Assembly: GCF_051020975.1 (NCBI RefSeq) | Contig: NC_135032.1 | Coordinates: 8,866,001 to 8,930,000, forward strand | Direction: 5' to 3' | Length of the DNA: 64,000 nucleotides | Origin: Osmia lignaria lignaria | Taxonomy: Eukaryota > Arthropoda > Insecta > Hymenoptera > Megachilidae | Part shown: positions 13,292-27,879 of the stretch, piece by piece | Position numbering within the stretch: the stretch's first letter is position 1 | Layout of the letters: each line of letters opens with the position of its first letter | Notes under the pieces: generated by a model | What the model saw: only the letters and a program-made list of their open reading frames with translations | The model's database searches: none | What the model was told of the DNA's origin: nothing | Translations under genes and position numbers: made by a program

Positions 13292-16200
13292 ATCTGTGGG
13301 AATGAATCAATCTATTACATTATATCGAATGTAGATATAGTACTAATGATATTGTTATTAAATATACATTGAACTGTGGGAATGAATCAGTATATTAGAT
13401 TATATTCAATGTAGATATAGTACTAAGGATATTGTTATTAAATGTACATTGATCTGTGGGAATGAATCAGTATATTACATTATATCGTAGGTAGATATAG
13501 TGTTCACGATATTGTTATTAAATGTACATTGATCTGTGGGAATGAATCTGTATGTGACATGTTATCTAATGTAGATGTAGTAATAGAGATATTGATATTA
13601 AAGGTACATTGATCTGTGGAAGGGAATCAGTGTATTACATTATATCTAATGTAGATATGGTAATAATGATATTGTTATTAAATGTACATTACGTATCTAA
13701 TGTAGATGTAGTACCAATGATATTGTTATTAAATGTACATTACATATCTAATGTAGATGTAGTACCAATGATATTGTTATTAAATGTACATTGATCTGTG
13801 GGAATGAATCAATATATTACATTATATAGAATGTAGATATAGTACCAATGATATTGTTATTAAATGTACATTGATCTGTGGGAAGGAATCAGTATTATAC
13901 GTTATATCTAATGTAGACATGGTATTAGTGATATTGTTAATAAATGTACATTACATATCTAATGTAGATATACTACTAATGACATTGTTACTAAATGTAC
14001 ATCGATCTGTGCTAATGAATCGGTATATGACATTATATCTAATATAAATATAGTAATAATGATATTGTAATAAATGTACATTGATCTGTGGCAATGAGTC
14101 AGTATATTATATTATATCTAATGTAGATATGGCAATAACGGTATTGTTTTTAAATGTACATTACATATCTAATGTCGATATAGTACTAATGATATTGTCA
14201 TTAAATGTACATTGATCTGTGGGAACGAATAAGTATATTTCATTATATCGAATGTGGATATATTACGAATGATATTGTGATTAAATGTACATTGATCTGT
14301 GGGAACGAATAAGTATATTTCATTATATCGAATGTAGATATAGTACTAATGATATTGTTATTAAATGTACATTGATCTGTGGGAATGAATCAGCATATTA
14401 CATTATATTCAATGTAGATATAGTACCAATGATATTGTTATTAAATGTACATTGATCTGTGGGAAAGAATCAGTATATTGGATTATATTCAATGTAGATA
14501 TAGTACCAATGATATTGTTATTAAATGTACATTGGTCTGTGGGAAAGAATCAGTATATTACATTATATCTAATGTAGATATGGTAATAATGAGATTGTTA
14601 TTAAATGTACATTGATCTGTGGGAATGAATCAGTATATTAGATTATATTCAATGTAGATATAGTACCAATGATATTGTTATTAAATGTACATTGATCTGT
14701 GGGAAAGAATCAGTATATTACATTATATCTAATGTAGATATGGTAATAATGATATTGTCATTAAATGTACATTACATATCTAACGTAGATATAGTACTAA
14801 TGATATTGTTAATCAATACACATTCATCTGTGGGAACGAATAACTATATTACATTATATCGAATGTAGATATAGTACTAATGATAATGTTAATAAATACA
14901 CATTCATCTGTGGGAACGAATAACTATATTACATTATATCGAATGTAGGTATAGTACTAAGGATATTGTTATTAAAAATACATTGATCCGTTGGAAGGAA
15001 TCAGTATATTACATTATGTCCAACGGAGATATAGTAATAATGGCATTGTTTGTAAATGTATATTACATATCTACTGTAGATATAGTACTAATGATATTGT
15101 TATTAAATGTACATGGATCTGTGGGAAGGAATCCGTATATTACATTATATCTAATGTAGATATGGTAATAATGATATTGTTATTAAATGTACATTGATCT
15201 GTTGGAATGAATCAATATATTACATTATATCGAATGTAGATATAGTACTAATGATACTGTTATTAAATGTACATTGATCTGTGGGAATGAATCAGTATAT
15301 TACATTATATTCAATGTAGATATAGTACCAATGATATTGATATTAAATGTACATTGATCTGTGGGAATGAATCAGTACATTACATTATATTCAATGTAGA
15401 TATAGTACCAATGATATTGTTATTAAATGTACATTGATCTGTGGGAAGGAATCAGTATATTACATTATATCTAATGTATATATGGTAATAATGATATTGT
15501 TTTTAAATGTACATTACATATCTAATGTAGATATAGTACTAATGATATTGTTATTAAATACACATTCATCTGTGGGAACGAATAAGTATACTACATTATA
15601 TCTAATGTAGATATAGTAATAATAATATTGTTATTAAATGTACATTGATCTGTTGGAATCAATCAATATATTACATTATATCGAAAGTAGATATAGTACG
15701 AATGATATTGTTATTAAATGTACATTGATCTGTGGGAAGGAATCAGTCTATTACATTATGTCCAACGGAGATATAATAATACTGGCATTGTTTGTAAATG
15801 CATATTACATACCTACTGTAGATATAGTACTAATGATACTGTTATTAAATTTACATTGATCTGTGGGAATGAATCAGTATATTACATTATATTCAATGTA
15901 GATATGGTAATAATGATATTGTTGTTAAATGTACATTACATATCTAATGTAGATATTGTACTAATGATATTGTTAATAAATACACATTCATCTGTGGGAA
16001 CGAATAACTATATTACATTGTATCGAATGTAGATATAGTACTAAGGATATTGTTATTAAATATACATTGATCCGTTGGAAGGAATCAGTATATTACATTA
16101 TGTCCAACGGAGATATAGTAATAATGGCATTGTTTGTAAATGTATATTACATATCTACTGTAGATATAGTACTAATGATATTGTTATTAAATGTACATGG

Positions 16201-18550
16201 ATCTGTGGGAAGGAATCAGTATATTACATTATATCTAATGTAGATATGGTAATAATGATATTGTTATTAAACGTACATTACATATCTAATGTAGATATAG
16301 TACTAATGATATTGTTAATAAATGCACATTCATCTGTGGGAACGAATAACTATATTACATTATATCGAATGTAGATATAGTACTAAGGATATTGTTATTA
16401 AATATACACTGATCTGTTGGAAGGAATCAGTATATTACATTATGTCCAACGGAGATATAGTAATAATGGCATTGTTTGTAAATGTATATTACATATCTAC
16501 TGTAGATATAGTACTTATGACACTGTTATTAAATGTACATTGATCTGTGGGAATGAATCAGTATATTAGATTATATTCAATGTAGATATAGTACCAATGA
16601 TCTTGTTATTAAATGTACATTGATCTGTGGGAAGGAATCAGCCTATTACATTATGTCCAACGGAGATATAATAATGCTGGCATTGTTTGTAAATGTATAT
16701 TACATATCTACTGTAGATATAGTACTTATGATACTGTTATTAAATGTACATTGATCTGTGGGAAAGAATCAGTATATTACATTATATCTAATGTAGATAT
16801 GGTAATAATGATATTGTTATTAAATGTACATTACATATCTAATGTAGATATTGTACTAATGATATTGTTAACAAATACACATTCATCTGTGGGAACGAAT
16901 AACTATATTACATTATATCGAATGTAGATATAGTACTAAGGATATTGTTATTAAATGTACATTGATCTGTGGGAATGGGTCTGTATATGACATTATACCT
17001 AATGTAGATATAGCAATAATGATATTGATATTAAATGTACATTGATCTGTGGGAATGAATCAATCTATTACATTATATCGAATGTAGATATAGTACTAAC
17101 GATATTATTATTAAATGTACATTCATCTGTGGGAATGAATCAGTATATTACATTATATCGTAGGTAGATATAGTGTTCACGATATTGTTGTTAAATGTAC
17201 ATTGATCTGTGGGAATGAATCTGTATGTGACATGTTATCTAATGTAGATGTAGTAATAGAGATATTGATATTAAAGGTACATTGATCTGTGGAAGGGAAT
17301 CAGTGTATTACATTGTATCTAATGTAGATATGGTAATAATGATATTGTTATTAAATGTACATTACGTATCTAATGTAGATGTAGTACCAATGATATTGTT
17401 ATTAAATGTACATTACATATCTAATGTAGATGTAGTACCAATGATATTGTTATTAAATGTACATTGATCTGTGGGAATGAATCAGCATATTACATTATAT
17501 TCAATGTAGATATGGTACCAATGATATTGTTATTAAAAGTACATTGATCTGTGGGAAGGAATCAGTATATTACATTATATCTAATGCATATATGGTAATA
17601 ATGGTATTGTTTTTAAATGTACATTACATATCTAATGTAGATATAGTACTAATGATATTGTTATTAAATACACATTCATGTGTGGGAACGAATAAGTATA
17701 CTACATTATATCTAATGTTGATACAGTAATAATGATATTGTTATTAAATGTACATTTATCTGTTGGAATGAATCAATATATTACATTATATCGAATGTAG
17801 ATATAGTACGAATGATATTGTTATTACATGTACATTGATCTGTGGGAAGGAATCAGTCTATTACATTATGTCCAACGGAGATATAATAATACTGGCATTG
17901 TTTGTAAATGTATATTACATATCTACTGTAGATATAGTACTAATGATACTGTTATTAAATGTACATTGATCTGTGTGAATGAATCAGTATATCACATTAT
18001 ATTCAATGTAGATATAGTACCAATGATATTGTTATTAAATGTACATTGATCTGTTGGAATGAATCAATATATTACATTATATCGAATGTAGATATAGTAC
18101 GAATGATATTGTTATTAAATGTACATTGATCTGTGGGAAGGAATCAGTCTATTACATTATGTCCAACGGAGATATAATAATACTGGCATTGTTTGTAAAT
18201 GTATATTACATATCTACTGTAGATATAGTACTAATGATACTGTTATTAAATGTACATTGATCTGTGGGAATGAATCAGTATATTACATTATACCTAATGT
18301 AGATATAGCACTAATGATATTGGTATTAAATGAACATTGATCTGTGGGAATGAATCAGTATATTACATTTTATCGAATGTAGATATAGGACTGATGATAT
18401 TGTTATTAAATGTAAATTGATTTGTGGGAATGAATCAGTATATTACATTATATCGATTGTAGATATAGTACTAATGATATTGTTATTAAATGTACATTAC
18501 GTATCTCATGTAGATATAGTACTAATGATATTGTTATTAAATGTACATTG
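13292..18550. repeat. HOR C, copy 1 (5,259 bp)
   Basis: This is a second HOR type in domain A, repeated at offset 5,259 from 13,292 to 18,550. The immediately preceding base differs (A at 13,291, G at 18,550), which sets the left edge of identity. The unit mixes segments near-identical to HOR A (about 14,255-15,475 matches 3,613-4,833; about 16,570-17,100 matches 450-980) with private monomers such as GTATGTGACATGTTATC and TGTGGAAGGGAATCAGTG. The length fits 53 long plus 20 short minus the 1-bp deletion near 14,068. Confidence 0.88.
13860..14205. repeat. Divergent monomer cluster within HOR C
   Basis: Adjacent monomers here carry many private changes: CAGTATTATACGTTATATC, TAGACATGGTATTAGTG, GTGCTAATGAATCGG, CTAATATAAATATAG, GATATTGTAATAAATG (1 bp short) and AATGTCGATATAG. 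The block is kept intact in copy 2 (19,119-19,464) but is skipped in the later fragments at 24,891 and 26,393. It may be an older, less homogenised part of the array. Confidence 0.75.
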
Positions 18551-21500
18551 ATCTGTGGGAATGAATCAATCTATTACATTATATCGAATGTAGATATAGT
18601 ACTAATGATATTGTTATTAAATATACATTGAACTGTGGGAATGAATCAGTATATTAGATTATATTCAATGTAGATATAGTACTAAGGATATTGTTATTAA
18701 ATGTACATTGATCTGTGGGAATGAATCAGTATATTACATTATATCGTAGGTAGATATAGTGTTCACGATATTGTTATTAAATGTACATTGATCTGTGGGA
18801 ATGAATCTGTATGTGACATGTTATCTAATGTAGATGTAGTAATAGAGATATTGATATTAAAGGTACATTGATCTGTGGAAGGGAATCAGTGTATTACATT
18901 ATATCTAATGTAGATATGGTAATAATGATATTGTTATTAAATGTACATTACGTATCTAATGTAGATGTAGTACCAATGATATTGTTATTAAATGTACATT
19001 ACATATCTAATGTAGATGTAGTACCAATGATATTGTTATTAAATGTACATTGATCTGTGGGAATGAATCAATATATTACATTATATAGAATGTAGATATA
19101 GTACCAATGATATTGTTATTAAATGTACATTGATCTGTGGGAAGGAATCAGTATTATACGTTATATCTAATGTAGACATGGTATTAGTGATATTGTTAAT
19201 AAATGTACATTACATATCTAATGTAGATATACTACTAATGACATTGTTACTAAATGTACATCGATCTGTGCTAATGAATCGGTATATGACATTATATCTA
19301 ATATAAATATAGTAATAATGATATTGTAATAAATGTACATTGATCTGTGGCAATGAGTCAGTATATTATATTATATCTAATGTAGATATGGCAATAACGG
19401 TATTGTTTTTAAATGTACATTACATATCTAATGTCGATATAGTACTAATGATATTGTCATTAAATGTACATTGATCTGTGGGAACGAATAAGTATATTTC
19501 ATTATATCGAATGTGGATATATTACGAATGATATTGTGATTAAATGTACATTGATCTGTGGGAACGAATAAGTATATTTCATTATATCGAATGTAGATAT
19601 AGTACTAATGATATTGTTATTAAATGTACATTGATCTGTGGGAATGAATCAGCATATTACATTATATTCAATGTAGATATAGTACCAATGATATTGTTAT
19701 TAAATGTACATTGATCTGTGGGAAAGAATCAGTATATTGGATTATATTCAATGTAGATATAGTACCAATGATATTGTTATTAAATGTACATTGGTCTGTG
19801 GGAAAGAATCAGTATATTACATTATATCTAATGTAGATATGGTAATAATGAGATTGTTATTAAATGTACATTGATCTGTGGGAATGAATCAGTATATTAG
19901 ATTATATTCAATGTAGATATAGTACCAATGATATTGTTATTAAATGTACATTGATCTGTGGGAAAGAATCAGTATATTACATTATATCTAATGTAGATAT
20001 GGTAATAATGATATTGTCATTAAATGTACATTACATATCTAACGTAGATATAGTACTAATGATATTGTTAATCAATACACATTCATCTGTGGGAACGAAT
20101 AACTATATTACATTATATCGAATGTAGATATAGTACTAATGATAATGTTAATAAATACACATTCATCTGTGGGAACGAATAACTATATTACATTATATCG
20201 AATGTAGGTATAGTACTAAGGATATTGTTATTAAAAATACATTGATCCGTTGGAAGGAATCAGTATATTACATTATGTCCAACGGAGATATAGTAATAAT
20301 GGCATTGTTTGTAAATGTATATTACATATCTACTGTAGATATAGTACTAATGATATTGTTATTAAATGTACATGGATCTGTGGGAAGGAATCCGTATATT
20401 ACATTATATCTAATGTAGATATGGTAATAATGATATTGTTATTAAATGTACATTGATCTGTTGGAATGAATCAATATATTACATTATATCGAATGTAGAT
20501 ATAGTACTAATGATACTGTTATTAAATGTACATTGATCTGTGGGAATGAATCAGTATATTACATTATATTCAATGTAGATATAGTACCAATGATATTGAT
20601 ATTAAATGTACATTGATCTGTGGGAATGAATCAGTACATTACATTATATTCAATGTAGATATAGTACCAATGATATTGTTATTAAATGTACATTGATCTG
20701 TGGGAAGGAATCAGTATATTACATTATATCTAATGTATATATGGTAATAATGATATTGTTTTTAAATGTACATTACATATCTAATGTAGATATAGTACTA
20801 ATGATATTGTTATTAAATACACATTCATCTGTGGGAACGAATAAGTATACTACATTATATCTAATGTAGATATAGTAATAATAATATTGTTATTAAATGT
20901 ACATTGATCTGTTGGAATCAATCAATATATTACATTATATCGAAAGTAGATATAGTACGAATGATATTGTTATTAAATGTACATTGATCTGTGGGAAGGA
21001 ATCAGTCTATTACATTATGTCCAACGGAGATATAATAATACTGGCATTGTTTGTAAATGCATATTACATACCTACTGTAGATATAGTACTAATGATACTG
21101 TTATTAAATTTACATTGATCTGTGGGAATGAATCAGTATATTACATTATATTCAATGTAGATATGGTAATAATGATATTGTTGTTAAATGTACATTACAT
21201 ATCTAATGTAGATATTGTACTAATGATATTGTTAATAAATACACATTCATCTGTGGGAACGAATAACTATATTACATTGTATCGAATGTAGATATAGTAC
21301 TAAGGATATTGTTATTAAATATACATTGATCCGTTGGAAGGAATCAGTATATTACATTATGTCCAACGGAGATATAGTAATAATGGCATTGTTTGTAAAT
21401 GTATATTACATATCTACTGTAGATATAGTACTAATGATATTGTTATTAAATGTACATGGATCTGTGGGAAGGAATCAGTATATTACATTATATCTAATGT

Positions 21501-23809
21501 AGATATGGTAATAATGATATTGTTATTAAACGTACATTACATATCTAATGTAGATATAGTACTAATGATATTGTTAATAAATGCACATTCATCTGTGGGA
21601 ACGAATAACTATATTACATTATATCGAATGTAGATATAGTACTAAGGATATTGTTATTAAATATACACTGATCTGTTGGAAGGAATCAGTATATTACATT
21701 ATGTCCAACGGAGATATAGTAATAATGGCATTGTTTGTAAATGTATATTACATATCTACTGTAGATATAGTACTTATGACACTGTTATTAAATGTACATT
21801 GATCTGTGGGAATGAATCAGTATATTAGATTATATTCAATGTAGATATAGTACCAATGATCTTGTTATTAAATGTACATTGATCTGTGGGAAGGAATCAG
21901 CCTATTACATTATGTCCAACGGAGATATAATAATGCTGGCATTGTTTGTAAATGTATATTACATATCTACTGTAGATATAGTACTTATGATACTGTTATT
22001 AAATGTACATTGATCTGTGGGAAAGAATCAGTATATTACATTATATCTAATGTAGATATGGTAATAATGATATTGTTATTAAATGTACATTACATATCTA
22101 ATGTAGATATTGTACTAATGATATTGTTAATAAATACACATTCATCTGTGGGAACGAATAACTATATTACATTATATCGAATGTAGATATAGTACTAAGG
22201 ATATTGTTATTAAATGTACATTGATCTGTGGGAATGGGTCTGTATATGACATTATACCTAATGTAGATATAGCAATAATGATATTGATATTAAATGTACA
22301 TTGATCTGTGGGAATGAATCAATCTATTACATTATATCGAATGTAGATATAGTACTAACGATATTATTATTAAATGTACATTCATCTGTGGGAATGAATC
22401 AGTATATTACATTATATCGTAGGTAGATATAGTGTTCACGATATTGTTGTTAAATGTACATTGATCTGTGGGAATGAATCTGTATGTGACATGTTATCTA
22501 ATGTAGATGTAGTAATAGAGATATTGATATTAAAGGTACATTGATCTGTGGAAGGGAATCAGTGTATTACATTGTATCTAATGTAGATATGGTAATAATG
22601 ATATTGTTATTAAATGTACATTACGTATCTAATGTAGATGTAGTACCAATGATATTGTTATTAAATGTACATTACATATCTAATGTAGATGTAGTACCAA
22701 TGATATTGTTATTAAATGTACATTGATCTGTGGGAATGAATCAGCATATTACATTATATTCAATGTAGATATGGTACCAATGATATTGTTATTAAAAGTA
22801 CATTGATCTGTGGGAAGGAATCAGTATATTACATTATATCTAATGCATATATGGTAATAATGGTATTGTTTTTAAATGTACATTACATATCTAATGTAGA
22901 TATAGTACTAATGATATTGTTATTAAATACACATTCATGTGTGGGAACGAATAAGTATACTACATTATATCTAATGTTGATACAGTAATAATGATATTGT
23001 TATTAAATGTACATTTATCTGTTGGAATGAATCAATATATTACATTATATCGAATGTAGATATAGTACGAATGATATTGTTATTACATGTACATTGATCT
23101 GTGGGAAGGAATCAGTCTATTACATTATGTCCAACGGAGATATAATAATACTGGCATTGTTTGTAAATGTATATTACATATCTACTGTAGATATAGTACT
23201 AATGATACTGTTATTAAATGTACATTGATCTGTGTGAATGAATCAGTATATCACATTATATTCAATGTAGATATAGTACCAATGATATTGTTATTAAATG
23301 TACATTGATCTGTTGGAATGAATCAATATATTACATTATATCGAATGTAGATATAGTACGAATGATATTGTTATTAAATGTACATTGATCTGTGGGAAGG
23401 AATCAGTCTATTACATTATGTCCAACGGAGATATAATAATACTGGCATTGTTTGTAAATGTATATTACATATCTACTGTAGATATAGTACTAATGATACT
23501 GTTATTAAATGTACATTGATCTGTGGGAATGAATCAGTATATTACATTATACCTAATGTAGATATAGCACTAATGATATTGGTATTAAATGAACATTGAT
23601 CTGTGGGAATGAATCAGTATATTACATTTTATCGAATGTAGATATAGGACTGATGATATTGTTATTAAATGTAAATTGATTTGTGGGAATGAATCAGTAT
23701 ATTACATTATATCGATTGTAGATATAGTACTAATGATATTGTTATTAAATGTACATTACGTATCTCATGTAGATATAGTACTAATGATATTGTTATTAAA
23801 TGTACATTG
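18551..23809. repeat. HOR C, copy 2 (5,259 bp)
   Basis: This is a near-perfect copy of 13,292-18,550 at offset 5,259. One difference I can point to is C at 16,872 against T at 22,131. Rare changes, including the short-by-one monomer near 14,068 and 19,327, are shared. At 23,810 the sequence stops following copy 1 and switches to units like HOR A near 2,698. Confidence 0.9.
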
Positions 23810-24668
23810 ATCTGTGGGAATGAATCAATCTATCACATTATATCGAATGTAGATATAGTATTAATGATATTGTTATTAAATGTACATTGATCTGTGGGAA
23901 GGAATCAGTCTATTACATTATGTCCAACGGAGATGTAATAATACTGGCATTGTTTGTAAATGTATATTACATATCTACTGTAGATATAGTACTTATGACA
24001 CTGTTATTAAATGTACATTGATCTGTGGGAATGAATCAGTATATTACATTATATTCAATGTAGATATGGTAATAATGATATTGTTGTTACATGTACATTA
24101 CATATCTAATGTAGATATTGTACTAATGATATTGTTAATAAATACACATTCATCTGTGGTAACGAATAACTATATTACATTATATCGAATGTAGATATAG
24201 TACTAAGGATATTGTTAATAAACGTACATTGCTCTGTGGGAATGAATCAGTATATTACATTATATGCAATGTAGATATAGTTCCAATGATATTGATATTA
24301 AATGTACATTAATCTGTGGGAATGAATCAATCTATTACATTATATCGAATGTAGATATAGTACTAATGATATTGTTATTAAATATACATTGAACTGTGGG
24401 AATGAATCAGTATATTAGATTATATTCAATGTAGATATAGTACTAAGGATATTGTTATTAAATGTACATTGATCTGTGGGAATGAATCAGTATATTACAT
24501 TATATCGTAGGTAGATATAGTGTTCACGATATTGTTATTAAATGTACATTGATCTGTGGGAATGAATCTGTATGTGACATGTTATCTAATGTAGATGTAG
24601 TAATAGAGATATTGATATTAAAGGTACATTGATCTGTGGAAGGGAATCAGTGTATTACATTATATCTA

Positions 24669-25245
24669 ATGTAGATATGGTAATAATGATATTGTTATTA
24701 AATGTACATTACGTATCTAATGTAGATGTAGTACCAATGATATTGTTATTAAATGTACATTACATATCTAATGTAGATGTAGTACCAATGATATTGTTAT
24801 TAAATGTACATTGATCTGTGGGAATGAATCAATATATTACATTATATAGAATGTAGATATAGTACCAATGATATTGTTATTAAATGTACATTGATCTGTG
24901 GGAATGAATCAGCATATTACATTATATTCAATGTAGATATAGTACCAATGATATAGTTATTAAATGTACATTGATCTGTGGGAAAGAATCAGTATATTGG
25001 ATTATATTCAATGTAGATATAGTACCAATGATATTGTTATTAAATGTACATTGGTCTGTGGGAAAGAATCAGTATATTACATTATATCTAATGTAGATAT
25101 GGTAATAATGATATTGTTATTAAATGTACATTGATCTGTGGGAATGAATCAGTATATTAGATTATATTCAATGTAGATATAGTACCAATGATATTGTTAT
25201 TAAATGTACATTGATCTGTGGGAAAGAATCAGTATATTACATTAT
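24669..25245. repeat. Duplicated ~575-bp block, left copy (offset 1,506)
   Basis: This block matches about 26,175-26,751. Both copies share a private change, GATATAGTTATT for GATATTGTTATT (near 24,951 and 26,457), and both make the same jump that skips the divergent HOR C cluster. The offset of 1,506 bp equals 15x80+6x51. Confidence 0.82.
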
Positions 25246-26174
25246 ATTCAATGTAGATATGGTAATAAAGATATTGTTGTTAAATGTACATTACATATCT
25301 AATGTAGATATAGTACTAATGATATTGTTAATAAATACACATTCATCTGTGGTAACGAATAACTATATTACATTATATCGAATGTAGATATAGTACTAAG
25401 GATATTGTTATTAAACGTACATTGCTCTGTGGGAATGAATCAGTATATTACATTATATTCAATGTAGATATAGTTCCAATGATATTGTTATTAAATGTAC
25501 ATTAATCTGTGGGAAGGAATCAGTCTATTACATTATGTCCAACGGAGATGTAATAATACTGGCATTGTTTGTAAATGTATATTACATATCTACTGTAGAT
25601 ATAGTACTAATGATACTGTTATTAAATGTACATTGATCTGTGGGAATGAATCAGTATATCACATTATATTCAATGTAGATATAGTACCAATGATATTGTT
25701 ATTAAATGTACATTGATCTGTTGGAATGAATCAATATATTACATTATATCGAATGTAGATATAGTACGAATGATATTGTTATTAAATGTACATTGATCTG
25801 TGGGAAGGAATCAGTCTATTACATTATGTCCAACGGAGATATAATAATACTGGCATTGTTTGTAAATGTATATTACATATCTACTGTAGATATAGTACTA
25901 ATGATACTGTTATTAAATGTACATTGATCTGTGGGAATGAATCAGTATATTACATTATACCTAATGTAGATATAGCACTAATGATATTGGTATTAAATGA
26001 ACATTGATCTGTGGGAATGAATCAGTATATTACATTTTATCGAATGTAGATATAGGACTGATGATATTGTTATTAAATGTAAATTGATTTGTGGGAATGA
26101 ATCAGTATATTACATTATATCGATTGTAGATATAGTACTAATGATATTGTTATTAAATGTACATTACATATCTC

Positions 26175-26751
26175 ATGTAGATATGGTAATAATGATATTG
26201 TTATTAAATGTACATTACGTATCTAATGTAGATGTAGTACCAATGATATTGTTATTAAATGTACATTACATATCTAATGTAGATGTAGTACCAATGATAT
26301 TGTTATTAAATGTACATTGATCTGTGGGAATGAATCAATATATTACATTATATAGAATGTAGATATAGTACCAATGATATTGTTATTAAATGTACATTGA
26401 TCTGTGGGAATGAATCAGCATATTACATTATATTCAATGTAGATATAGTACCAATGATATAGTTATTAAATGTACATTGATCTGTGGGAAAGAATCAGTA
26501 TATTGGATTATATTCAATGTAGATATAGTACCAATGATATTGTTATTAAATGTACATTGGTCTGTGGGAAAGAATCAGTATATTACATTATATCTAATGT
26601 AGATATGGTAATAATGATATTGTTATTAAATGTACATTGATCTGTGGGAATGAATCAGTATATTAGATTATATTCAATGTAGATATAGTACCAATGATAT
26701 TGTTATTAAATGTACATTGATCTGTGGGAAAGAATCAGTATATTACATTAT
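26175..26751. repeat. Duplicated ~575-bp block, right copy
   Basis: This is the partner of 24,669-25,245. Identity ends where the left copy reads TATATTCAATGTAGATATGG and this copy returns to TATATCTAATGTAGATATGG. The left edge lies just after ACATATCTCATG, a unit derived from the 18,500 or 23,760 region. Confidence 0.82.
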
Positions 26752-27879
26752 ATCTAATGTAGATATGGTAATAATGATATTGTCATTAAATGTACATTAC
26801 ATATCTAACGTAGATATAGTACTAATGATATTGTTAATAAATACACATTCATCTGTGGGAACGAATAACTATATTACATTATATCGAATGTAGATATAGT
26901 ACTAATGATAATGTTAATAAATACACATTCATCTGTGGGAACGAATAACTATATTACATTATATCGAATGTAGGTATAGTACTAAGGATATTGTTATTAA
27001 AAATACATTGATCCGTTGGAAGGAATCAGTATATAACATTATGTCCAACGGAGATATAGTAATAATGGCATTGTTTGTAAATGTATATTACATATCTACT
27101 GTAGATATAGTACTAATGATATTGTTATTAAATGTACATGGATCTGTGGGAAGGAATCCGTATATTACATTATATCTAATGTAGATATGGTAATAATGAT
27201 ATTGTTATTAAATGTACATTGATCTGTTGGAATGTATCAATATATTACATTGTATCGAATGTAGATATAGTACTAATGATACTGTTATTAAATGTACATT
27301 GATCTGTGGGAATGAATCAGTATATTACATTATATTCAATGTAGATATAGTCCCAATGATATTGTTATTAAATGTACATTGATCTGTGGGAATGAATCAA
27401 TCTATTACATTATATCGAATGTAGATATAGTATTAATGATATTGTTATTAAATGTACATTGATCTGTGGGAAGGAATCAGTCTATTACATTATGTCCAAC
27501 GGAGATGTAATAATACTGGCATTGTTTGTAAATGTATATTACATATCTACTGTAGATATAGTACTAATGATACTATTATTAAATGTACATTGATCTGTGG
27601 GAATGAATCAGTATATTACATTATATTCAATGTAGATATGGTAATAATGATATTGTTGTTAAATGTACATTACATATCTAATGTAGATATTGTACTAATG
27701 ATATTGTTAATAAATACACATTCATCTGTGGGAACGAATAACTATATTACATTATATCGAATGTAGATATAGTACTAATGATACTGTTATTAAATGTACC
27801 TTGATCTGTGGGAATGAATCAGTATATTAGATTATATTCAATGTAGATATAGTACCAATGATCTTGTTATTAAATGTAC

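Larger units (their letters stand above)
1..27879. repeat. Satellite domain A
   Basis: This domain is defined by long monomers with CCAACGGAGATATA, long monomers starting ACACATTCATCTGTGGGAACG, and units with TTCAATGTAGATATAGTACC. The last clear A marker (CATTCATCTGTGGGAACG) lies near 27,720-27,740, and A-type TTCAATG and GATCTTG units continue to 27,879. From HOR lengths, long units outnumber short ones by roughly 3 to 1 here. The domain contains two HOR types of 5,878 and 5,259 bp that share some segments. Confidence 0.85.
23810..27879. repeat. Mosaic of HOR A and HOR C fragments at end of domain A
   Basis: The order of pieces is as follows. About 23,810-24,200 resembles HOR A 2,698-3,090. 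About 24,312-24,890 resembles HOR C 13,292-13,870. Near 24,891 it jumps to the C segment like 14,380. About 25,495-26,170 resembles 17,828-18,510. About 26,393-27,240 again follows the 14,380-15,220 segment. About 27,360-27,770 resembles HOR A near 2,700-3,090. Every junction keeps monomer register. No private non-satellite sequence is present. Confidence 0.75.
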
